From Arthrobacter sp. TMP15 (lineage in GTDB: Bacteria; Actinomycetota; Actinomycetes; Actinomycetales; Micrococcaceae), in assembly GCF_039529835.1 (NCBI RefSeq), contig NZ_CP154262.1:1426001-1490000 (forward strand): a stretch of DNA of 64,000 nucleotides, given 5' to 3'. Shown here one piece after another: positions 1-10,036 of this stretch (position 1 is the first letter of the stretch; each line of letters starts with the position of its first letter). The notes under the pieces were generated by a model. The model had not been told where the DNA came from, made no database searches, and worked only from the letters and a program-made list of their open reading frames with translations. The translations under genes and the position numbers were made by a program.

Positions 1-357
1 GACTATGACGAACTGGTTCGGGAGCAAGCACCGCGTCTCAAAGCAGTTGTTCTGATCGGTGCAAACAGCACCGACCTGGCCAGTTCGCTGGCGCGTCATG
101 CCAGCGGGGTTCCGGTGATTCTGACAAGAGCTCAGGGCGGCAGGCACACAGACTCAGCTCTCCTGCGTGGCGAGGCGGTAATGGCCGAGGCTGTCGCAGC
201 GGCGGCGTCATTGGCCAGTGACGGGGACACGGTGCTCATGGCCCCGGCGTCGGCCTCGATGGATCAGTTCACCTCCTATGCTCACCGTGGCCAGGCCTTC
301 ATTGATGCCGTGCGGGAGCTGCTGGAAACTCGGGCAAGCGCTAATAAGGAGTCATAG
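1..357 (+). CDS. murD: UDP-N-acetylmuramoylalanine--D-glutamate ligase, C-terminal part (truncated by window edge)
   Basis: The frame is open from the first base and encodes 118 residues of a Mur ligase C-terminal domain. The near-terminal stretch LMAPASASMDQFTSYAHRG is the conserved MurD ending. MurD adds D-glutamate to UDP-MurNAc-L-alanine in the cytoplasm during peptidoglycan precursor synthesis. The N-terminal and ATP-binding domains lie outside the window. Its stop codon overlaps the GTG of ftsW by one base, as expected for translational coupling in the division and cell-wall cluster. Confidence 0.93.
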   Translation, partial: DYDELVREQAPRLKAVVLIGANSTDLASSLARHASGVPVILTRAQGGRHTDSALLRGEAVMAEAVAAAASLASDGDTVLMAPASASMDQFTSYAHRGQAFIDAVRELLETRASANKES

Positions 358-1694
358 TGGCCAAGACCCCCGCACAGCCGGGCTCATCGCTTGCACGCGC
401 ACGCGCACTGCGGACCAGGGCTGGCGCGCACCCGGATGCCGGCACGACCCAAGCGATCAGTGCAAAGCCTGCAAAACCAACGAAGAAGAAAACAGCCACC
501 ACTGTGCCGCCAGCTGTGGACGGACATTGGACGCGTCTGCGCGGCAGGTTATATGCATTCTCTGGCCGGCCAAGCGCTGCCTATTACTGGATCATTGCCA
601 CTACCGTGGCCCTCACCTGTGTGGGCTTGATGGCTGTGCTTTCTGCCTCCGCGGCTGAATCGATATCCGCTGGCGTAGACCCATATTCCTTGTTTTTAAA
701 GGCTGCCATGTTTGCCGGCTTTGGGCTGGTGCTGATGATGGCTTTGTCCTTCGCCACTCCGGCGTTGCTAAAGAAGTTCGCCTGGCCGGCGTTGGGCCTG
801 TCATTTTTTCTGTTGGTTGCCGTGCTGACCCCACTGGGGTCGGAAATTAACGGAAACCGAAACTGGATCAAACTCGGAGAATCCTTCAGCTTTCAGCCAT
901 CGGAAGCAGCCAAACTGGCCTTGGCGTTGTGGATGGGTATGGTGCTATCGCGTAAAGGACGCTTGGTTGGCGACTGGCGGCACACGCTACTGCCAGTGGT
1001 ACCCGTCGGGGTGATCCTGGTGGGGTTGATCCTGTGGGGACATGACTTGGGTACCGCTGTCATTGTCATGGGCGTTGTGGGGGTCGGGCTGTTCTTCGGT
1101 GGAGGCAGCAAGCGTGTGCTGTTGGGGGCCGTTGGTATAGGACTCGCTGCCGCTGTAGTTATGGCGGCTGTCAGTGGAAACCGGACCGCCAGGCTCTCTG
1201 GCTGGTTGGGCAATTGCGACGACGGGCAGGGGCTGTGTGACCAGGCCCAAAATGGTTTGTACGCTTTGGCCTCTGGTGGCTGGTTTGGAGTAGGCCTGGG
1301 CCAGAGCAGGCAAAAATGGAGCTGGATCCCCGAGGCTCACAACGACTTCATCTTTGCGATCCTTGGAGAGGAACTGGGTCTGCTTGGCAGCCTGGTGATC
1401 ATTGCCCTCTATGGTGCTCTGGCATTCGCCGTTTTCCGTGTCATCATGAAGCGCAATGACTCCTTTGCTCGCGTGGTCTGTGGTTCTATCCTGACCTGGA
1501 TCATTGGCCAGGCTTTTGTCAACATCGCCATGGTCACTGGACTGTTGCCCGTGATCGGGGTTCCCTTACCCTTAATTTCCTATGGCGGCAGCGCATTGGT
1601 GATGGTGCTCGCGGCGATTGGGGTAGTCCTGTCCTTTGCCCGAACCGACCCTGCCGCCGACGCTGAACAAGAAAGTGCCTCGAGTCCTTCATGA
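357..1694 (+). CDS. ftsW: Peptidoglycan glycosyltransferase FtsW (SEDS family)
   Basis: 445 residues with a cytoplasmic basic N-terminus of about 75 residues followed by roughly ten hydrophobic segments. The SEDS hallmarks [16 protein letters not shown] (about residue 324) and the late SYGGSALV motif are present. FtsW polymerises lipid II at the septum with its partner class B penicillin-binding protein. The GTG start overlaps the murD stop and the end overlaps murG by 4 bases. RodA is the main alternative within the family; placement between murD and murG supports FtsW. Confidence 0.93.
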   Translation: MAKTPAQPGSSLARARALRTRAGAHPDAGTTQAISAKPAKPTKKKTATTVPPAVDGHWTRLRGRLYAFSGRPSAAYYWIIATTVALTCVGLMAVLSASAAESISAGVDPYSLFLKAAMFAGFGLVLMMALSFATPALLKKFAWPALGLSFFLLVAVLTPLGSEINGNRNWIKLGESFSFQPSEAAKLALALWMGMVLSRKGRLVGDWRHTLLPVVPVGVILVGLILWGHDLGTAVIVMGVVGVGLFFGGGSKRVLLGAVGIGLAAAVVMAAVSGNRTARLSGWLGNCDDGQGLCDQAQNGLYALASGGWFGVGLGQSRQKWSWIPEAHNDFIFAILGEELGLLGSLVIIALYGALAFAVFRVIMKRNDSFARVVCGSILTWIIGQAFVNIAMVTGLLPVIGVPLPLISYGGSALVMVLAAIGVVLSFARTDPAADAEQESASSPS

Positions 1695-2851
1695 ACAACA
1701 CCACCAACACCAACAACACAACACCGGGTGAAGCCGCGGGCCATTCCAACTCCTCACAGCCAGCCCTGTCCGTTGTCTTTGCCGGGGGTGGCTCCGCCGG
1801 GCACGTCAGTCCACTGCTAGCCATGGCTGCGGCCCTTCGGCGGTGCGATCCTAACACCGGCATTGTGGCTGTAGGTACTAAGGGCGGACTGGAAGAAACC
1901 CTTGTTCCGGCGGCCGGCTATGAGCTGGCGTTCATTGAGCGCATCCCGTTACCGCGTAAGCCATCCCTTGACGTAATTAAACTCCCACTACGGATGATCA
2001 GGGCTGTTTTTGCGGCTAAAACGATCCTGCGCAATGCCCACGCGGATGTTCTTGTTGGTGTAGGCGGGTACGTCTGTACCCCCATGTACCTTGCCGCCAA
2101 GTCTCTGGGCGTACCAATCGTGATCCATGAAGCCAACACCAGGGCCGGGCTGGCCAACAAAGTCGGTGCCAGATACACAACTTATGTGGGGACGGCGTTT
2201 GCTGAGACAAAGATTCGTCACGCCCACTGGGTGGGAATGCCCATGCGTGCCAGCATTGCAACGTTGGATCGACTAGCTGTGCAGCGCAGTGCTCGTGAAC
2301 GCCTGGGCTTACTTGCAGACAAACCAACTCTCATTGTCACAGGCGGTTCTCTGGGTGCCCTTCGGCTTAATCAGGCTGTGGCCGGGTGTGTTGATGCTTT
2401 GGCCGCAGCGGGCATCCAAACTTTGCACATCACGGGCAAGGGTAAGGCTGTGATTGATAAGAGCGAAGAGCCGCTTCGCGCAGAGCTGTACCGACAGGTT
2501 GAGTACATTGATGGTATGGAGGACGCATACGCGGCAGCGGACCTCTTATTATGCCGTTCCGGGGCAGGCACCGTCTCAGAGGTGGCAGCCGTTGGGGTTC
2601 CTGCCGTCTTTGTTCCCCTACCCATTGGCAACGGTGAACAGGCCCGTAATGCTGCCGGACTAGTGGAAGCGGGTGCTGCCTTGCTTGTCCTAGATGAAAC
2701 GCTGGATGCTAAATGGATCCAAGCCGAGCTGATACCGCTGTGTCTGGACACTCCGCGCCTGGCCCGCATGGGGGCAACGGCTATAGAACTGGGAATTCGA
2801 GATGCGGCCGAGCGCATGGCGGACATGATATTTGCGGCTGGCAGAAAGTGA
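1691..2851 (+). CDS. murG: UDP-N-acetylglucosamine--undecaprenyl-pyrophosphoryl-MurNAc-pentapeptide GlcNAc transferase
   Basis: 386 residues, two-domain GT-B fold. Visible motifs are the N-terminal glycine-rich loop [13 protein letters not shown], the acceptor-side [12 protein letters not shown], and the C-terminal UDP-GlcNAc site [11 protein letters not shown]. MurG converts lipid I to lipid II at the inner face of the membrane. An unusual feature is the 25-residue Asn/Thr-rich N-terminal extension before the first beta strand, which could instead mean a start further in. The ATG overlaps ftsW by 4 bases. Confidence 0.94.
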   Translation: MNNTTNTNNTTPGEAAGHSNSSQPALSVVFAGGGSAGHVSPLLAMAAALRRCDPNTGIVAVGTKGGLEETLVPAAGYELAFIERIPLPRKPSLDVIKLPLRMIRAVFAAKTILRNAHADVLVGVGGYVCTPMYLAAKSLGVPIVIHEANTRAGLANKVGARYTTYVGTAFAETKIRHAHWVGMPMRASIATLDRLAVQRSARERLGLLADKPTLIVTGGSLGALRLNQAVAGCVDALAAAGIQTLHITGKGKAVIDKSEEPLRAELYRQVEYIDGMEDAYAAADLLLCRSGAGTVSEVAAVGVPAVFVPLPIGNGEQARNAAGLVEAGAALLVLDETLDAKWIQAELIPLCLDTPRLARMGATAIELGIRDAAERMADMIFAAGRK

Positions 2852-2856
2852 ACCAC

Positions 2857-4332
2857 ATGATGAACAACAGCCACGCCGTTGCGTACAGTCCACCCACATT
2901 GGCCGAACTCGGTCGCGTCCATTTTATCGGTATGGGCGGTGCCGGTATGTCGGCAATCGCCAGAATCATGCTCAGTCAGGGAGTGCCTGTGAGCGGTTCA
3001 GACGCGAAGGACTCGGCCGGACTCCTTGAGCTTGGCACCCTCGGTGCAACTGTTCACATCGGCCAGAGCGCAGCCAACGTTGAAGATGTTGACACCGTGG
3101 TGATTTCCACAGCCATCCGAGAGAGTAATCCTGAGTTGGCGGCTGCCCGTCTCTTGGGACTGCGCATCCTGCACCGTTCTCAGGCGCTGGCAGCCACCAT
3201 GGCCAATGACACGGTAGTGGCCGTGGCCGGAACACACGGCAAAACAACCACCACATCGATGATCACTGTCATGTTGAGAGGCACGGGAGTTGACGCCTCC
3301 TTTGCCGTGGGTGGGACTGTGCAGGGCATAGGTGTCAATGCTGCCCACGGCGCAGCAGGGGTTTTTATAGCCGAAGCGGATGAATCAGATGCATCTTTCC
3401 TGAACTACTGCCCCGACATTGCAGTAGTAACCAACCTTGAAGCAGACCATCTTGACCATTACGGCACCGCTGAGGCAGTTTTCGCAGCGTTTGAGCAGTT
3501 CATCACTTTGCTGCCTGCGGAGGGTACTTTGGTGGCGTGCGCCGACGACGCCGGGTCAGCAGCCTTGGCAGCCCACGCACGCGCGTCCGGGCAGCGCTGC
3601 CTGACCTACGGTTTTGCACCAACTGCCGATATCCGGCTCCTTCCTGGCACGCAGGCCGGACTGCACACCACGGCCGCTGTGGTGTTCAAAGAAGGTGTTA
3701 TTGCTGCAGGGCAAACAGCTCAACTGACGTTAACTTTGCAAGTTCCGGGTAAGCACAATCTAAGCAATGCCGCGGCAGCGGTGGCAGTGGCCGTTGTGCT
3801 GGGAGTCGATGTTGGCCGTGCCGTGGAAGCGCTGGCTGCTTTCAGCGGTGCGGCCAGAAGGTTTGAAGCCAAGGGGGAGGGGCGGGGGGTCGCGGTTTTT
3901 GATGACTATGCCCACCATCCAACCGAGGTGACAGCTGCGCTGCTGGCAGCAAGAACTGTGGCCGGAGACAAACGGGTTCATGTCCTTTTCCAGCCGCACC
4001 TTTTCTCACGGACTGCCGAGTTTGCCACGGAATTTGCTCGCGCCTTGGATCTCGCGGATACCGTGGCGGTCCTGGATATTTATCCTGCACGTGAAGAGCC
4101 CATCCCGGGGGTCACCAGTGAATTGATCACTGCGGCTTTGCATAAGCCATTTGGCTATGCTCCTGATAGTGCTGCCGCGGTGCAGCGTCTGGCCGGGTTG
4201 GCAGTGGCAGGGGACATTATTTTGACCATTGGTGCCGGTGATGTCACTGAGTTTGGTCCTGCTTTGGTAGCCGAGCTGAACAGCGGCAAACTCTCGGATG
4301 CAGGCACGGCCAACGGAAATACCCATGGTTGA
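2857..4332 (+). CDS. murC: UDP-N-acetylmuramate--L-alanine ligase
   Basis: 491 residues. The Rossmann motif GMGGAGMSAIARI is close to the N-terminus, the ATP P-loop GTHGKTTTTSM is central, and DDYAHHPTE lies in the C-terminal domain, all diagnostic of MurC. It adds the first L-alanine to UDP-MurNAc. I chose ATG 2857, which has a purine-rich AGAAAG about 9 nt upstream. An in-frame GTG at 2848 that overlaps the murG stop, and ATG 2860, are alternatives. The 3' end overlaps ftsQ by 8 bases. Confidence 0.92.
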   Translation: MMNNSHAVAYSPPTLAELGRVHFIGMGGAGMSAIARIMLSQGVPVSGSDAKDSAGLLELGTLGATVHIGQSAANVEDVDTVVISTAIRESNPELAAARLLGLRILHRSQALAATMANDTVVAVAGTHGKTTTTSMITVMLRGTGVDASFAVGGTVQGIGVNAAHGAAGVFIAEADESDASFLNYCPDIAVVTNLEADHLDHYGTAEAVFAAFEQFITLLPAEGTLVACADDAGSAALAAHARASGQRCLTYGFAPTADIRLLPGTQAGLHTTAAVVFKEGVIAAGQTAQLTLTLQVPGKHNLSNAAAAVAVAVVLGVDVGRAVEALAAFSGAARRFEAKGEGRGVAVFDDYAHHPTEVTAALLAARTVAGDKRVHVLFQPHLFSRTAEFATEFARALDLADTVAVLDIYPAREEPIPGVTSELITAALHKPFGYAPDSAAAVQRLAGLAVAGDIILTIGAGDVTEFGPALVAELNSGKLSDAGTANGNTHG

Positions 4333-5587
4333 GCCCCGTAAACCGAGAGTTATAAGAACCCGCCCAACAGATTTGCCCCCGGCGGCAGCCGAGACGCCAG
4401 GAACCAGTGGCTCAGTAGACGATGTGGGGACCGCCGACGCGGGGACCGCTGATGTGGGGACCGCCGAGGCGTCAGGGGCCAATATGGCAGCAGCGCCGCC
4501 TGCAGGGTCAGTGCGCAGCACCAGCGCCAAAGTTTCTGTGGAGCGGGTGCCCAGCACTGAATCGGAAGACGCCGGCGCTGCTCAGATTATGAGCCCCAAG
4601 ACACCCAAGTGGAAGTCACTCCTGGCTAGGGTTGGCGCCGGAGAAAGTACCAAGGTTCAGCCGGCCGCAACTGAGTCTGGCGAGGCGAAGTCTGGCAACC
4701 AGGCTGGCCCAGTTAAGCCGGGCCCAGCCAAGTCGGGCCCAGGTAAGACGGGCACTGCGAAGCCCGGTACTGGTACTTCCAAAGCCGTGATGCCACGAGA
4801 GCCAACGAACACGGCATACGGCGATTCAGGCTCGGGCCGTGATGCCACGGTGCTTGCTTTTCCTGTCCCTGAATATAAGCGGCGTCGCCGAAACCTTGTG
4901 TTTACAGCAGCCGGGGTGCTCGCCGTGTTGGTCCTGGTGATGGTGATCGCGTTGTTTTCGCCAGTGTTGGCGGTGAAGACAGTCGTGTTTGACGGCAGCA
5001 AGTTAGTTAGCGACCAAGTCCTCCAAGATGCGGTTGCACCTATTCTTGCTAAACCCCTCCCGCAGGTCACAGACGTGCAGGTGCAAGATTTACTCAGTGA
5101 CGTTATTCAGGTCAAAAGTTCCCGTATAGAAGCAAGACCACCTTCTACCTTGCTGATCCATATTGTGGAGCGGGTGCCGGTTGCCTTGCTAAAAAACGAT
5201 GATGATTACCTGTTGGTTGACCAGGACGGCGTACAGCTGGGCTCCACCAAGGACCCTGGATCCGTGGCTCTGCCGCTGATCGACGGTGGCAAAGCGGCCA
5301 TTGGACAAGATACGTTTCAAGCTATGACAGCCGTTCTGGCCAATTTGCCCCAGTCGATTCTTGGACAGCTTGCCAATGCAACGGCGAAGTCCCCGGATGC
5401 GGTAGAGCTAAAACTCGCAGACGGCAGGTCCATCATCTGGGGCAATGCGAATGACATGGAGCTCAAGGCCCAGGTGTTGGAAGCGCTGCTGAGTGCGCCG
5501 CCACCCACGGCTGCGGAGGGGAAGCCTGAACCGGCACCTGTGAAGGTTTTTGATGTCAGTGCACCGCGGCACCCTGTGACACGATGA
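4325..5587 (+). CDS. ftsQ: Cell division protein FtsQ/DivIB
   Basis: 420 residues. A long disordered cytoplasmic region (about residues 1-180) contains GTADAGTADVG-type and KSGPGKTGTAKPG-type low-complexity runs. It is followed by a basic stretch RRRRN and one membrane segment (about 187-210). An extracytoplasmic POTRA plus FtsQ-type domain follows (VKTVVFDGSKLV onward). FtsQ links early and late divisome proteins. Position between murC and ftsZ supports the call. The ATG at 4325 overlaps murC by 8 bases; an in-frame ATG at 4298 would add 9 residues. Confidence 0.9.
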   Translation: MVEPRKPRVIRTRPTDLPPAAAETPGTSGSVDDVGTADAGTADVGTAEASGANMAAAPPAGSVRSTSAKVSVERVPSTESEDAGAAQIMSPKTPKWKSLLARVGAGESTKVQPAATESGEAKSGNQAGPVKPGPAKSGPGKTGTAKPGTGTSKAVMPREPTNTAYGDSGSGRDATVLAFPVPEYKRRRRNLVFTAAGVLAVLVLVMVIALFSPVLAVKTVVFDGSKLVSDQVLQDAVAPILAKPLPQVTDVQVQDLLSDVIQVKSSRIEARPPSTLLIHIVERVPVALLKNDDDYLLVDQDGVQLGSTKDPGSVALPLIDGGKAAIGQDTFQAMTAVLANLPQSILGQLANATAKSPDAVELKLADGRSIIWGNANDMELKAQVLEALLSAPPPTAAEGKPEPAPVKVFDVSAPRHPVTR

Positions 5588-5727
5588 TGGGGTGACAAAG
5601 TTCGGCGAATGACTGCTTTAACTTCGAGAGCGACAGTTTTCTGTGTTTTTTGATGGGATTAGGGCGACACGCGGCGATGGTAATTGCATGCAGCACGGAT
5701 GCACCATAGCGTCGTGACAAGAACTAG

Positions 5728-5759
5728 TTGACATAACTATAACCTTCAAGTTGAGGGTT
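5728..5759 (+). promoter_or_regulatory. Probable ftsZ promoter -35 element with adjoining near-palindrome
   Basis: The 307-base ftsQ-ftsZ gap contains a perfect TTGACA at 5728-5733. It is followed by AACCTTCAA-G-TTGAGGGTT (5741-5759), whose arms pair apart from one G-U position. No ideal -10 is visible; GGTTAAGCT just downstream is the best guess. The A/T-rich stretch stands out from its surroundings. Nothing else was recognised in the gap, so ftsZ probably has its own promoter here in addition to read-through. Confidence 0.45.
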
Positions 5760-5894
5760 AAGCTACGCAAAGTTTCAAGCAGCGCTTCAAGGTTACCCCG
5801 GGAACCGCAGCCGGCGCCTTGAAAAGGGGTAAATTCTGTGTCAGAAGCAGCAAATATTGATCTTTCAGCAACATACGAACAAGGGACACCTAAC

Positions 5895-7064
5895 GTGGCA
5901 GCACCCCAGAACTACTTGGCAGTCATCAAAGTCGTCGGTATCGGCGGTGGCGGCGTAAATGCAGTGAACCGCATGATTGACGTGGGTCTGCGCGGCGTGG
6001 AGTTCATCGCCATTAACACAGATGCGCAGGCACTACTGATGAGTGATGCCGACGTTAAGCTTGACGTCGGCCGTGAGCTGACCCGTGGATTGGGGGCCGG
6101 AGCCAATCCGGACGTCGGGCGCCAGGCGGCGGAAGACCACGCAGAGGAAATCGAAGAAGTGCTTCGCGGCGCCGACATGGTGTTCGTGACAGCAGGCGAG
6201 GGTGGTGGCACCGGAACGGGTGGCGCGCCCGTAGTGGCCCGGATCGCCCGTGGCTTGGGTGCCTTGACAATCGGTGTGGTCACGCGTCCATTCACTTTCG
6301 AGGGTCGCCGTCGTGCTACTAGCGCCGACAGCGGTATCGAGGCTCTGCGCGATGAAGTGGATACGTTGATTGTTATCCCCAACGATCGTCTGCTCTCCAT
6401 CAGCGACCGCAACGTCTCAGTCATTGAAGCGTTCCGTACGGCAGATCAGGTGCTGTTGTCCGGTGTTCAGGGCATCACGGACCTCATCACAACGCCCGGC
6501 TTGATCAACCTTGACTTTGCTGACGTGAAATCCGTGATGCAAGGTGCAGGTTCTGCTTTGATGGGCATCGGTTCCGCCCGTGGCGAGGATCGCGCGGTCA
6601 AGGCTGCGGAGCTGGCCATCGCGTCCCCGCTGCTTGAGGCATCCATTGATGGCGCACATGGTGTGTTGCTGTCCATCCAGGGTGGCTCCGATCTGGGCTT
6701 GTTCGAGATCAACGAGGCTGCTCGACTGGTTCAAGAAGTTGCACACCCGGAGGCGAACATCATCTTCGGTGCCGTCATTGATGACGCGCTCGGTGACGAA
6801 GTGCGCGTGACGGTTATCGCGGCCGGCTTCGATGCCCCTGATCAGGCTACCGAGACACATGAACCAGCTGCCCAAACGGCACCACCCGTCCCGGTAGCTG
6901 TACCTGCTAGTGCCTCAGTGACAAACCTCAACCAGTGGGGACAGCAGTCAGGTACTCAGGTTCCCGCTGACGGAGGTTTTGATGTTGAACTCCCTGCCAT
7001 CGTGGAACCGGATCTCACCGGGCATCGTTCCGATGACTTGGATGTCCCTGACTTCCTGAAGTAA
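5895..7064 (+). CDS. ftsZ: Cell division GTPase FtsZ
   Basis: 389 residues from GTG 5895. The tubulin-type GTP-binding motif [13 protein letters not shown], the T7-loop region [21 protein letters not shown] and the C-terminal tail VPDFLK (for SepF/FtsA-type partners) are all present. FtsZ polymerises at midcell to form the Z ring. Two starts have a Shine-Dalgarno sequence: GTG 5838 (AAAAGGGG, 8 nt upstream) and GTG 5895 (AAGGGA, about 9 nt upstream). I prefer 5895 because its product begins [10 protein letters not shown], which is how I recall FtsZ starting in relatives. The 19 extra residues from 5838 look unconserved. Confidence 0.95.
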   Translation: MAAPQNYLAVIKVVGIGGGGVNAVNRMIDVGLRGVEFIAINTDAQALLMSDADVKLDVGRELTRGLGAGANPDVGRQAAEDHAEEIEEVLRGADMVFVTAGEGGGTGTGGAPVVARIARGLGALTIGVVTRPFTFEGRRRATSADSGIEALRDEVDTLIVIPNDRLLSISDRNVSVIEAFRTADQVLLSGVQGITDLITTPGLINLDFADVKSVMQGAGSALMGIGSARGEDRAVKAAELAIASPLLEASIDGAHGVLLSIQGGSDLGLFEINEAARLVQEVAHPEANIIFGAVIDDALGDEVRVTVIAAGFDAPDQATETHEPAAQTAPPVPVAVPASASVTNLNQWGQQSGTQVPADGGFDVELPAIVEPDLTGHRSDDLDVPDFLK

Positions 7065-7111
7065 ACCCAAGTTATCTCAGTACATCTGTCTCTCGTTGCC
7101 GGTGTGAACTG

Positions 7112-8011
7112 GTGGCACCCTTGAATGGTCAGGTTGTTGGTATGTGGTCTTCAATGCAGGTTCGCCCCGGAATATGGGTGGGCTTCACCGATACCTCTGC
7201 TGGCAACCTGGCTTTTCATGTTAATGACGACCCGGATGGTGTGAAGCTCCGCAGGGCGTCCCTGGCCTCGAACGTGTGTCAGGACCTGGCTCAAGAGCTG
7301 CCAGCAAACCACAGTCCGGGTTTGGGTGGCAGCGCGCACCTGACCTATATGAACCAGGTGCATGGCAGTCATGTAGAGGTTATTGACGCAGCGGTTATTG
7401 ACGCAGGGGGACCCCGCAGTGAGGCCCCCATGGCTGATGCTATGGTGCTGTGCTGTGCGGCTCCGAACAGTGCGGCTCCGAAGAATGCTGGCCCGCTTGG
7501 TGAAGAATCGGGCGGTGGTGAATTCATTGCAACCGGCCTCTCAGTCATGGTTGCTGACTGCGTCCCCGTGGTGTGCCTTGGCATGACCGCCACCGGTATT
7601 GCCGTCCTTGCCGTTGCTCACGCTGGACGGCCGGGGGTGGAGCAGGGTGTTATTGCCAACGTTGTAGCGCAGATGCGCGCTTCGGGAGCTGTTAACATCG
7701 AGGCCTGGCTTGGCCCCAGCATATGCGGGCGTTGCTATGAGGTCCCTGAAGCAATGCGCGCAACAGTCTCGCAGAAGGTTTTGGAAGCCTTTGCAAGCAC
7801 ATCCTGGGGAACGCCCGCACTAGACCTTCCCGCGGCGGTTCTGGCACAGTTGAGGAATGCCGGTGTGACGGGGCACCCATCTGGTATCTGCACCCTTGAA
7901 GATCAAAGGTACTTCTCGCATAGGCGTTCACAGCGGGACGGGGAGCCCGAAGGCCGGTTCATCGGCTTTATCGCCGCGGCTTCCGGGCTGTTTCACAACG
8001 CAGGCGAATAA
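7112..8011 (+). CDS. pgeF: Laccase-domain (YfiH/PgeF) purine nucleoside phosphorylase-like protein
   Basis: 299 residues of the multicopper-oxidase-like DUF152/YfiH family. Seen are MNQVHGSHVEV, VMVADCVPVVCLG, AHAGRPGVEQG and GPSICGRCYEVPE, which carry the metal-binding His and Cys residues. Family members act on purine nucleosides and have been linked to peptidoglycan editing. The usual HAGWRG here reads HAGRPG. The gene sits between ftsZ and yggS as in many actinobacteria. No strong ribosome-binding site is visible; ATG 7142 is an alternative start 10 codons later. Confidence 0.85.
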   Translation: MAPLNGQVVGMWSSMQVRPGIWVGFTDTSAGNLAFHVNDDPDGVKLRRASLASNVCQDLAQELPANHSPGLGGSAHLTYMNQVHGSHVEVIDAAVIDAGGPRSEAPMADAMVLCCAAPNSAAPKNAGPLGEESGGGEFIATGLSVMVADCVPVVCLGMTATGIAVLAVAHAGRPGVEQGVIANVVAQMRASGAVNIEAWLGPSICGRCYEVPEAMRATVSQKVLEAFASTSWGTPALDLPAAVLAQLRNAGVTGHPSGICTLEDQRYFSHRRSQRDGEPEGRFIGFIAAASGLFHNAGE

Positions 8012-8069
8012 CACCCCCCCGAATCTATTTAGCAAGCACTGTGTGACCGGATGGAAAGAGCAACAGAGA

Positions 8070-8813
8070 ATGACCTCGGAAGAAACCCGCACAGCGGAAC
8101 TGGCCAGCAGTCTCACCGCCGTGAAGGAGCGGATCAATGCCGCCGCTGGGAATGAGCTCAAGCCCACGCTCATTGTTGTGACGAAGTTCCATCCAGCCTC
8201 TGACGTCCTAAGACTGCGGAGCTTGGGGGTTAGAGACGTTGGTGAAAATCGGGATCAAGAGGCTGCGGCAAAGGCTGGGCAGGTCAATGACCCTGACATG
8301 CGCTGGCATTTCATTGGACAAATGCAGACAAACAAGGCAAAGTCAGTGGCCGCCTACGCCCACGCCGTCCACTCTGTTGATAGGCCTTCGTTAGTGACAT
8401 CTCTTGGCCGAGCCATGGCTGTGAGGCAGCAGGAAAACGGCAGGACGGATCTGCAGTGCTTTATTCAAGTGGACCTCTCGCAGGCCTACCCGGATCCAAT
8501 CACCAGCGGCGCCGTTGGCCACGGCGGCAGGGGAGGGGTCGCGCCGTCGGGCATTGAGGAACTGGCAGAGCTGATTGCGAACACAAGCGGGCTCGCACTG
8601 GCAGGTCTCATGGCGGTTGCGCCACGAGGAGTCGCTCCGGAGCCGGCCTTTGAGTTGTTGGCCTCTGCCTCCGCGGCTTTGAAAGCCATACATCCGCGAG
8701 CTGGCGGGATCTCAGCTGGCATGAGTCACGATCTTGAAGCAGCGCTGGCCGTCGGGGCGACACACCTGCGTGTCGGTTCGGATATACTCGGCCCTCGTCC
8801 TGAGGTGCTGTAG
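8070..8813 (+). CDS. Pyridoxal-phosphate homeostasis protein (YggS/PROSC family)
   Basis: 247 residues from ATG 8070, matching the family size. The PLP-lysine motif LIVVTKFHP is near residue 37, GENRDQEAAAK near 62, and the phosphate-binding end SAGMSHDLEAAL and GSDILGPR close the alanine-racemase-type barrel. The protein carries PLP and buffers its level in the cytoplasm; no catalytic activity is established for the family. Position between pgeF and sepF is conserved in the division cluster. Confidence 0.9.
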   Translation: MTSEETRTAELASSLTAVKERINAAAGNELKPTLIVVTKFHPASDVLRLRSLGVRDVGENRDQEAAAKAGQVNDPDMRWHFIGQMQTNKAKSVAAYAHAVHSVDRPSLVTSLGRAMAVRQQENGRTDLQCFIQVDLSQAYPDPITSGAVGHGGRGGVAPSGIEELAELIANTSGLALAGLMAVAPRGVAPEPAFELLASASAALKAIHPRAGGISAGMSHDLEAALAVGATHLRVGSDILGPRPEVL

Positions 8814-8897
8814 CGTTTTGTATGTTGGCAACAACTTGTTTTACCGCACACGTACCGGAGAGAGTGCTTGTGCTTTGCAGACTAATGAGGAGCTACC

Positions 8898-9419
8898 ATG
8901 GCTGGCGCTATGCGCAAGACAATGATCTTTCTTGGGCTCGCCGACGGTGACGAGCACTACGACGCGGAGCATGCTCCGTCCTTCTCCAGGGATGAAGAGA
9001 ACGCGGAGACATATGAGCGTGATTCTGCGCCAGCTGTTGCCGCTGAAGCGACAACACCCAAAGCCGGCGACGAAGAGTATCGTGCGCCCGTGACCCCTAT
9101 CAAGCGCGCCGCATCGAATCGGGAAGAGGCAGTCAGTTTGCGTCAAATCACCACCGTACATCCCCGATCCTATAATGATGCCAAAATCATTGGCGAGAGC
9201 TTCAGGGATGGCATACCTGTCATCATGAACGTCACGGACATGGGCGAAGCGGATGCCAAGCGACTGGTTGATTTCTCGGCTGGGCTGGTCTTTGGACTGC
9301 GTGGCTCTATTGAGCGCGTGACCAACAAGGTGTTTTTGCTATCCCCGTCATATATTGAAGTCCTTGGTGACGACAAGAAGATCTCGGACACCCAGGCGAG
9401 TTTCTTCAACCAAAGCTAA
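8898..9419 (+). CDS. sepF: Cell division protein SepF
   Basis: 173 residues. An N-terminal amphipathic membrane-binding helix ([14 protein letters not shown]) is followed by an acidic linker and a SepF core from about residue 78 ([17 protein letters not shown]). The core ends with [20 protein letters not shown]. SepF anchors FtsZ to the membrane, replacing FtsA in actinobacteria. TGAGGAGCTACC gives a good ribosome-binding site before ATG 8898. Confidence 0.94.
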   Translation: MAGAMRKTMIFLGLADGDEHYDAEHAPSFSRDEENAETYERDSAPAVAAEATTPKAGDEEYRAPVTPIKRAASNREEAVSLRQITTVHPRSYNDAKIIGESFRDGIPVIMNVTDMGEADAKRLVDFSAGLVFGLRGSIERVTNKVFLLSPSYIEVLGDDKKISDTQASFFNQS

Positions 9420-9440
9420 ATCGTAGTCCCACACGTTTTA

Positions 9441-9473
9441 GAACTGCCCGGGCACTTTGTGCCCGGGCAGTTC
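9441..9473 (+). terminator. Perfect 15-bp hairpin after sepF
   Basis: Arms GAACTGCCCGGGCAC and GTGCCCGGGCAGTTC pair perfectly around a TTT loop, 21 bases after the sepF stop. No clear T-run follows, so it may end transcription inefficiently or stabilise the sepF message. Confidence 0.7.
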
Positions 9474-9600
9474 GTTGTATGAGTTGCCAGCCGAATCATG
9501 GATGCGTGAGTTTGCTCCACCATGACGACTTGGCTGGTGCTGGGCTATTCTTAAAAACGACGTTTCAGATTTCATCCACTTAGGGATTGTGTGCACTCAC

Positions 9601-9891
9601 GTGACAATTGTTTTTGCTCTTCTCTACCTGTTGCTGCTGCTCTACTTCCTCACGCTGCTATTGCGTATGGTGTTCGATTGGATACAGGTTTTTTCCCGTG
9701 ATTGGCGGCCAAAGGGTGCCGCGCTCGTAGGCGCCTCGGTGGTGTATCGGATGACCGACCCGCCGCTTCGAAAGCTGCGGGCGATGATTCCTCCATTGCG
9801 TATCGGCTCAGTTGCCCTTGATATTGGCTTCATTTTATTGCTCGTTGCGGTGGGTATTGGGATGAGTGTCACAAAAAGTTTTGTCAGTTAG
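9601..9891 (+). CDS. YggT family membrane protein
   Basis: 96 residues with two hydrophobic segments (about residues 2-22 and 70-92) separated by the family signature DWIQVFSRDWRPKG and YRMTDPPLRKLRAMIPP. YggT proteins are small membrane proteins of unclear role, usually found between sepF and divIVA, as here. GTG 9601 is preferred because its product matches the usual start; AGGGA lies about 14 nt upstream. GTG 9589 would place that AGGGA too close. Confidence 0.87.
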   Translation: MTIVFALLYLLLLLYFLTLLLRMVFDWIQVFSRDWRPKGAALVGASVVYRMTDPPLRKLRAMIPPLRIGSVALDIGFILLLVAVGIGMSVTKSFVS

Positions 9892-10036
9892 CGCCGCGTC
9901 GTTAGTTTTCGCCGACGAAAAGCTATATTGTAAAAAGCGATAGACCCCAAGTGCAGATCTCCAGATATGTATTCGGTACCGCAGTCGGAACGGTTTCGAC
10001 CGGTTTCAGACTCACTAAGACCAATGAGGTGACCAG

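Noticed and set aside
8008-8025. C-run suggestive of a 6C RNA motif
   Set aside because: Only one C-run is present, without the two C-rich hairpin loops that define the 6C RNA.
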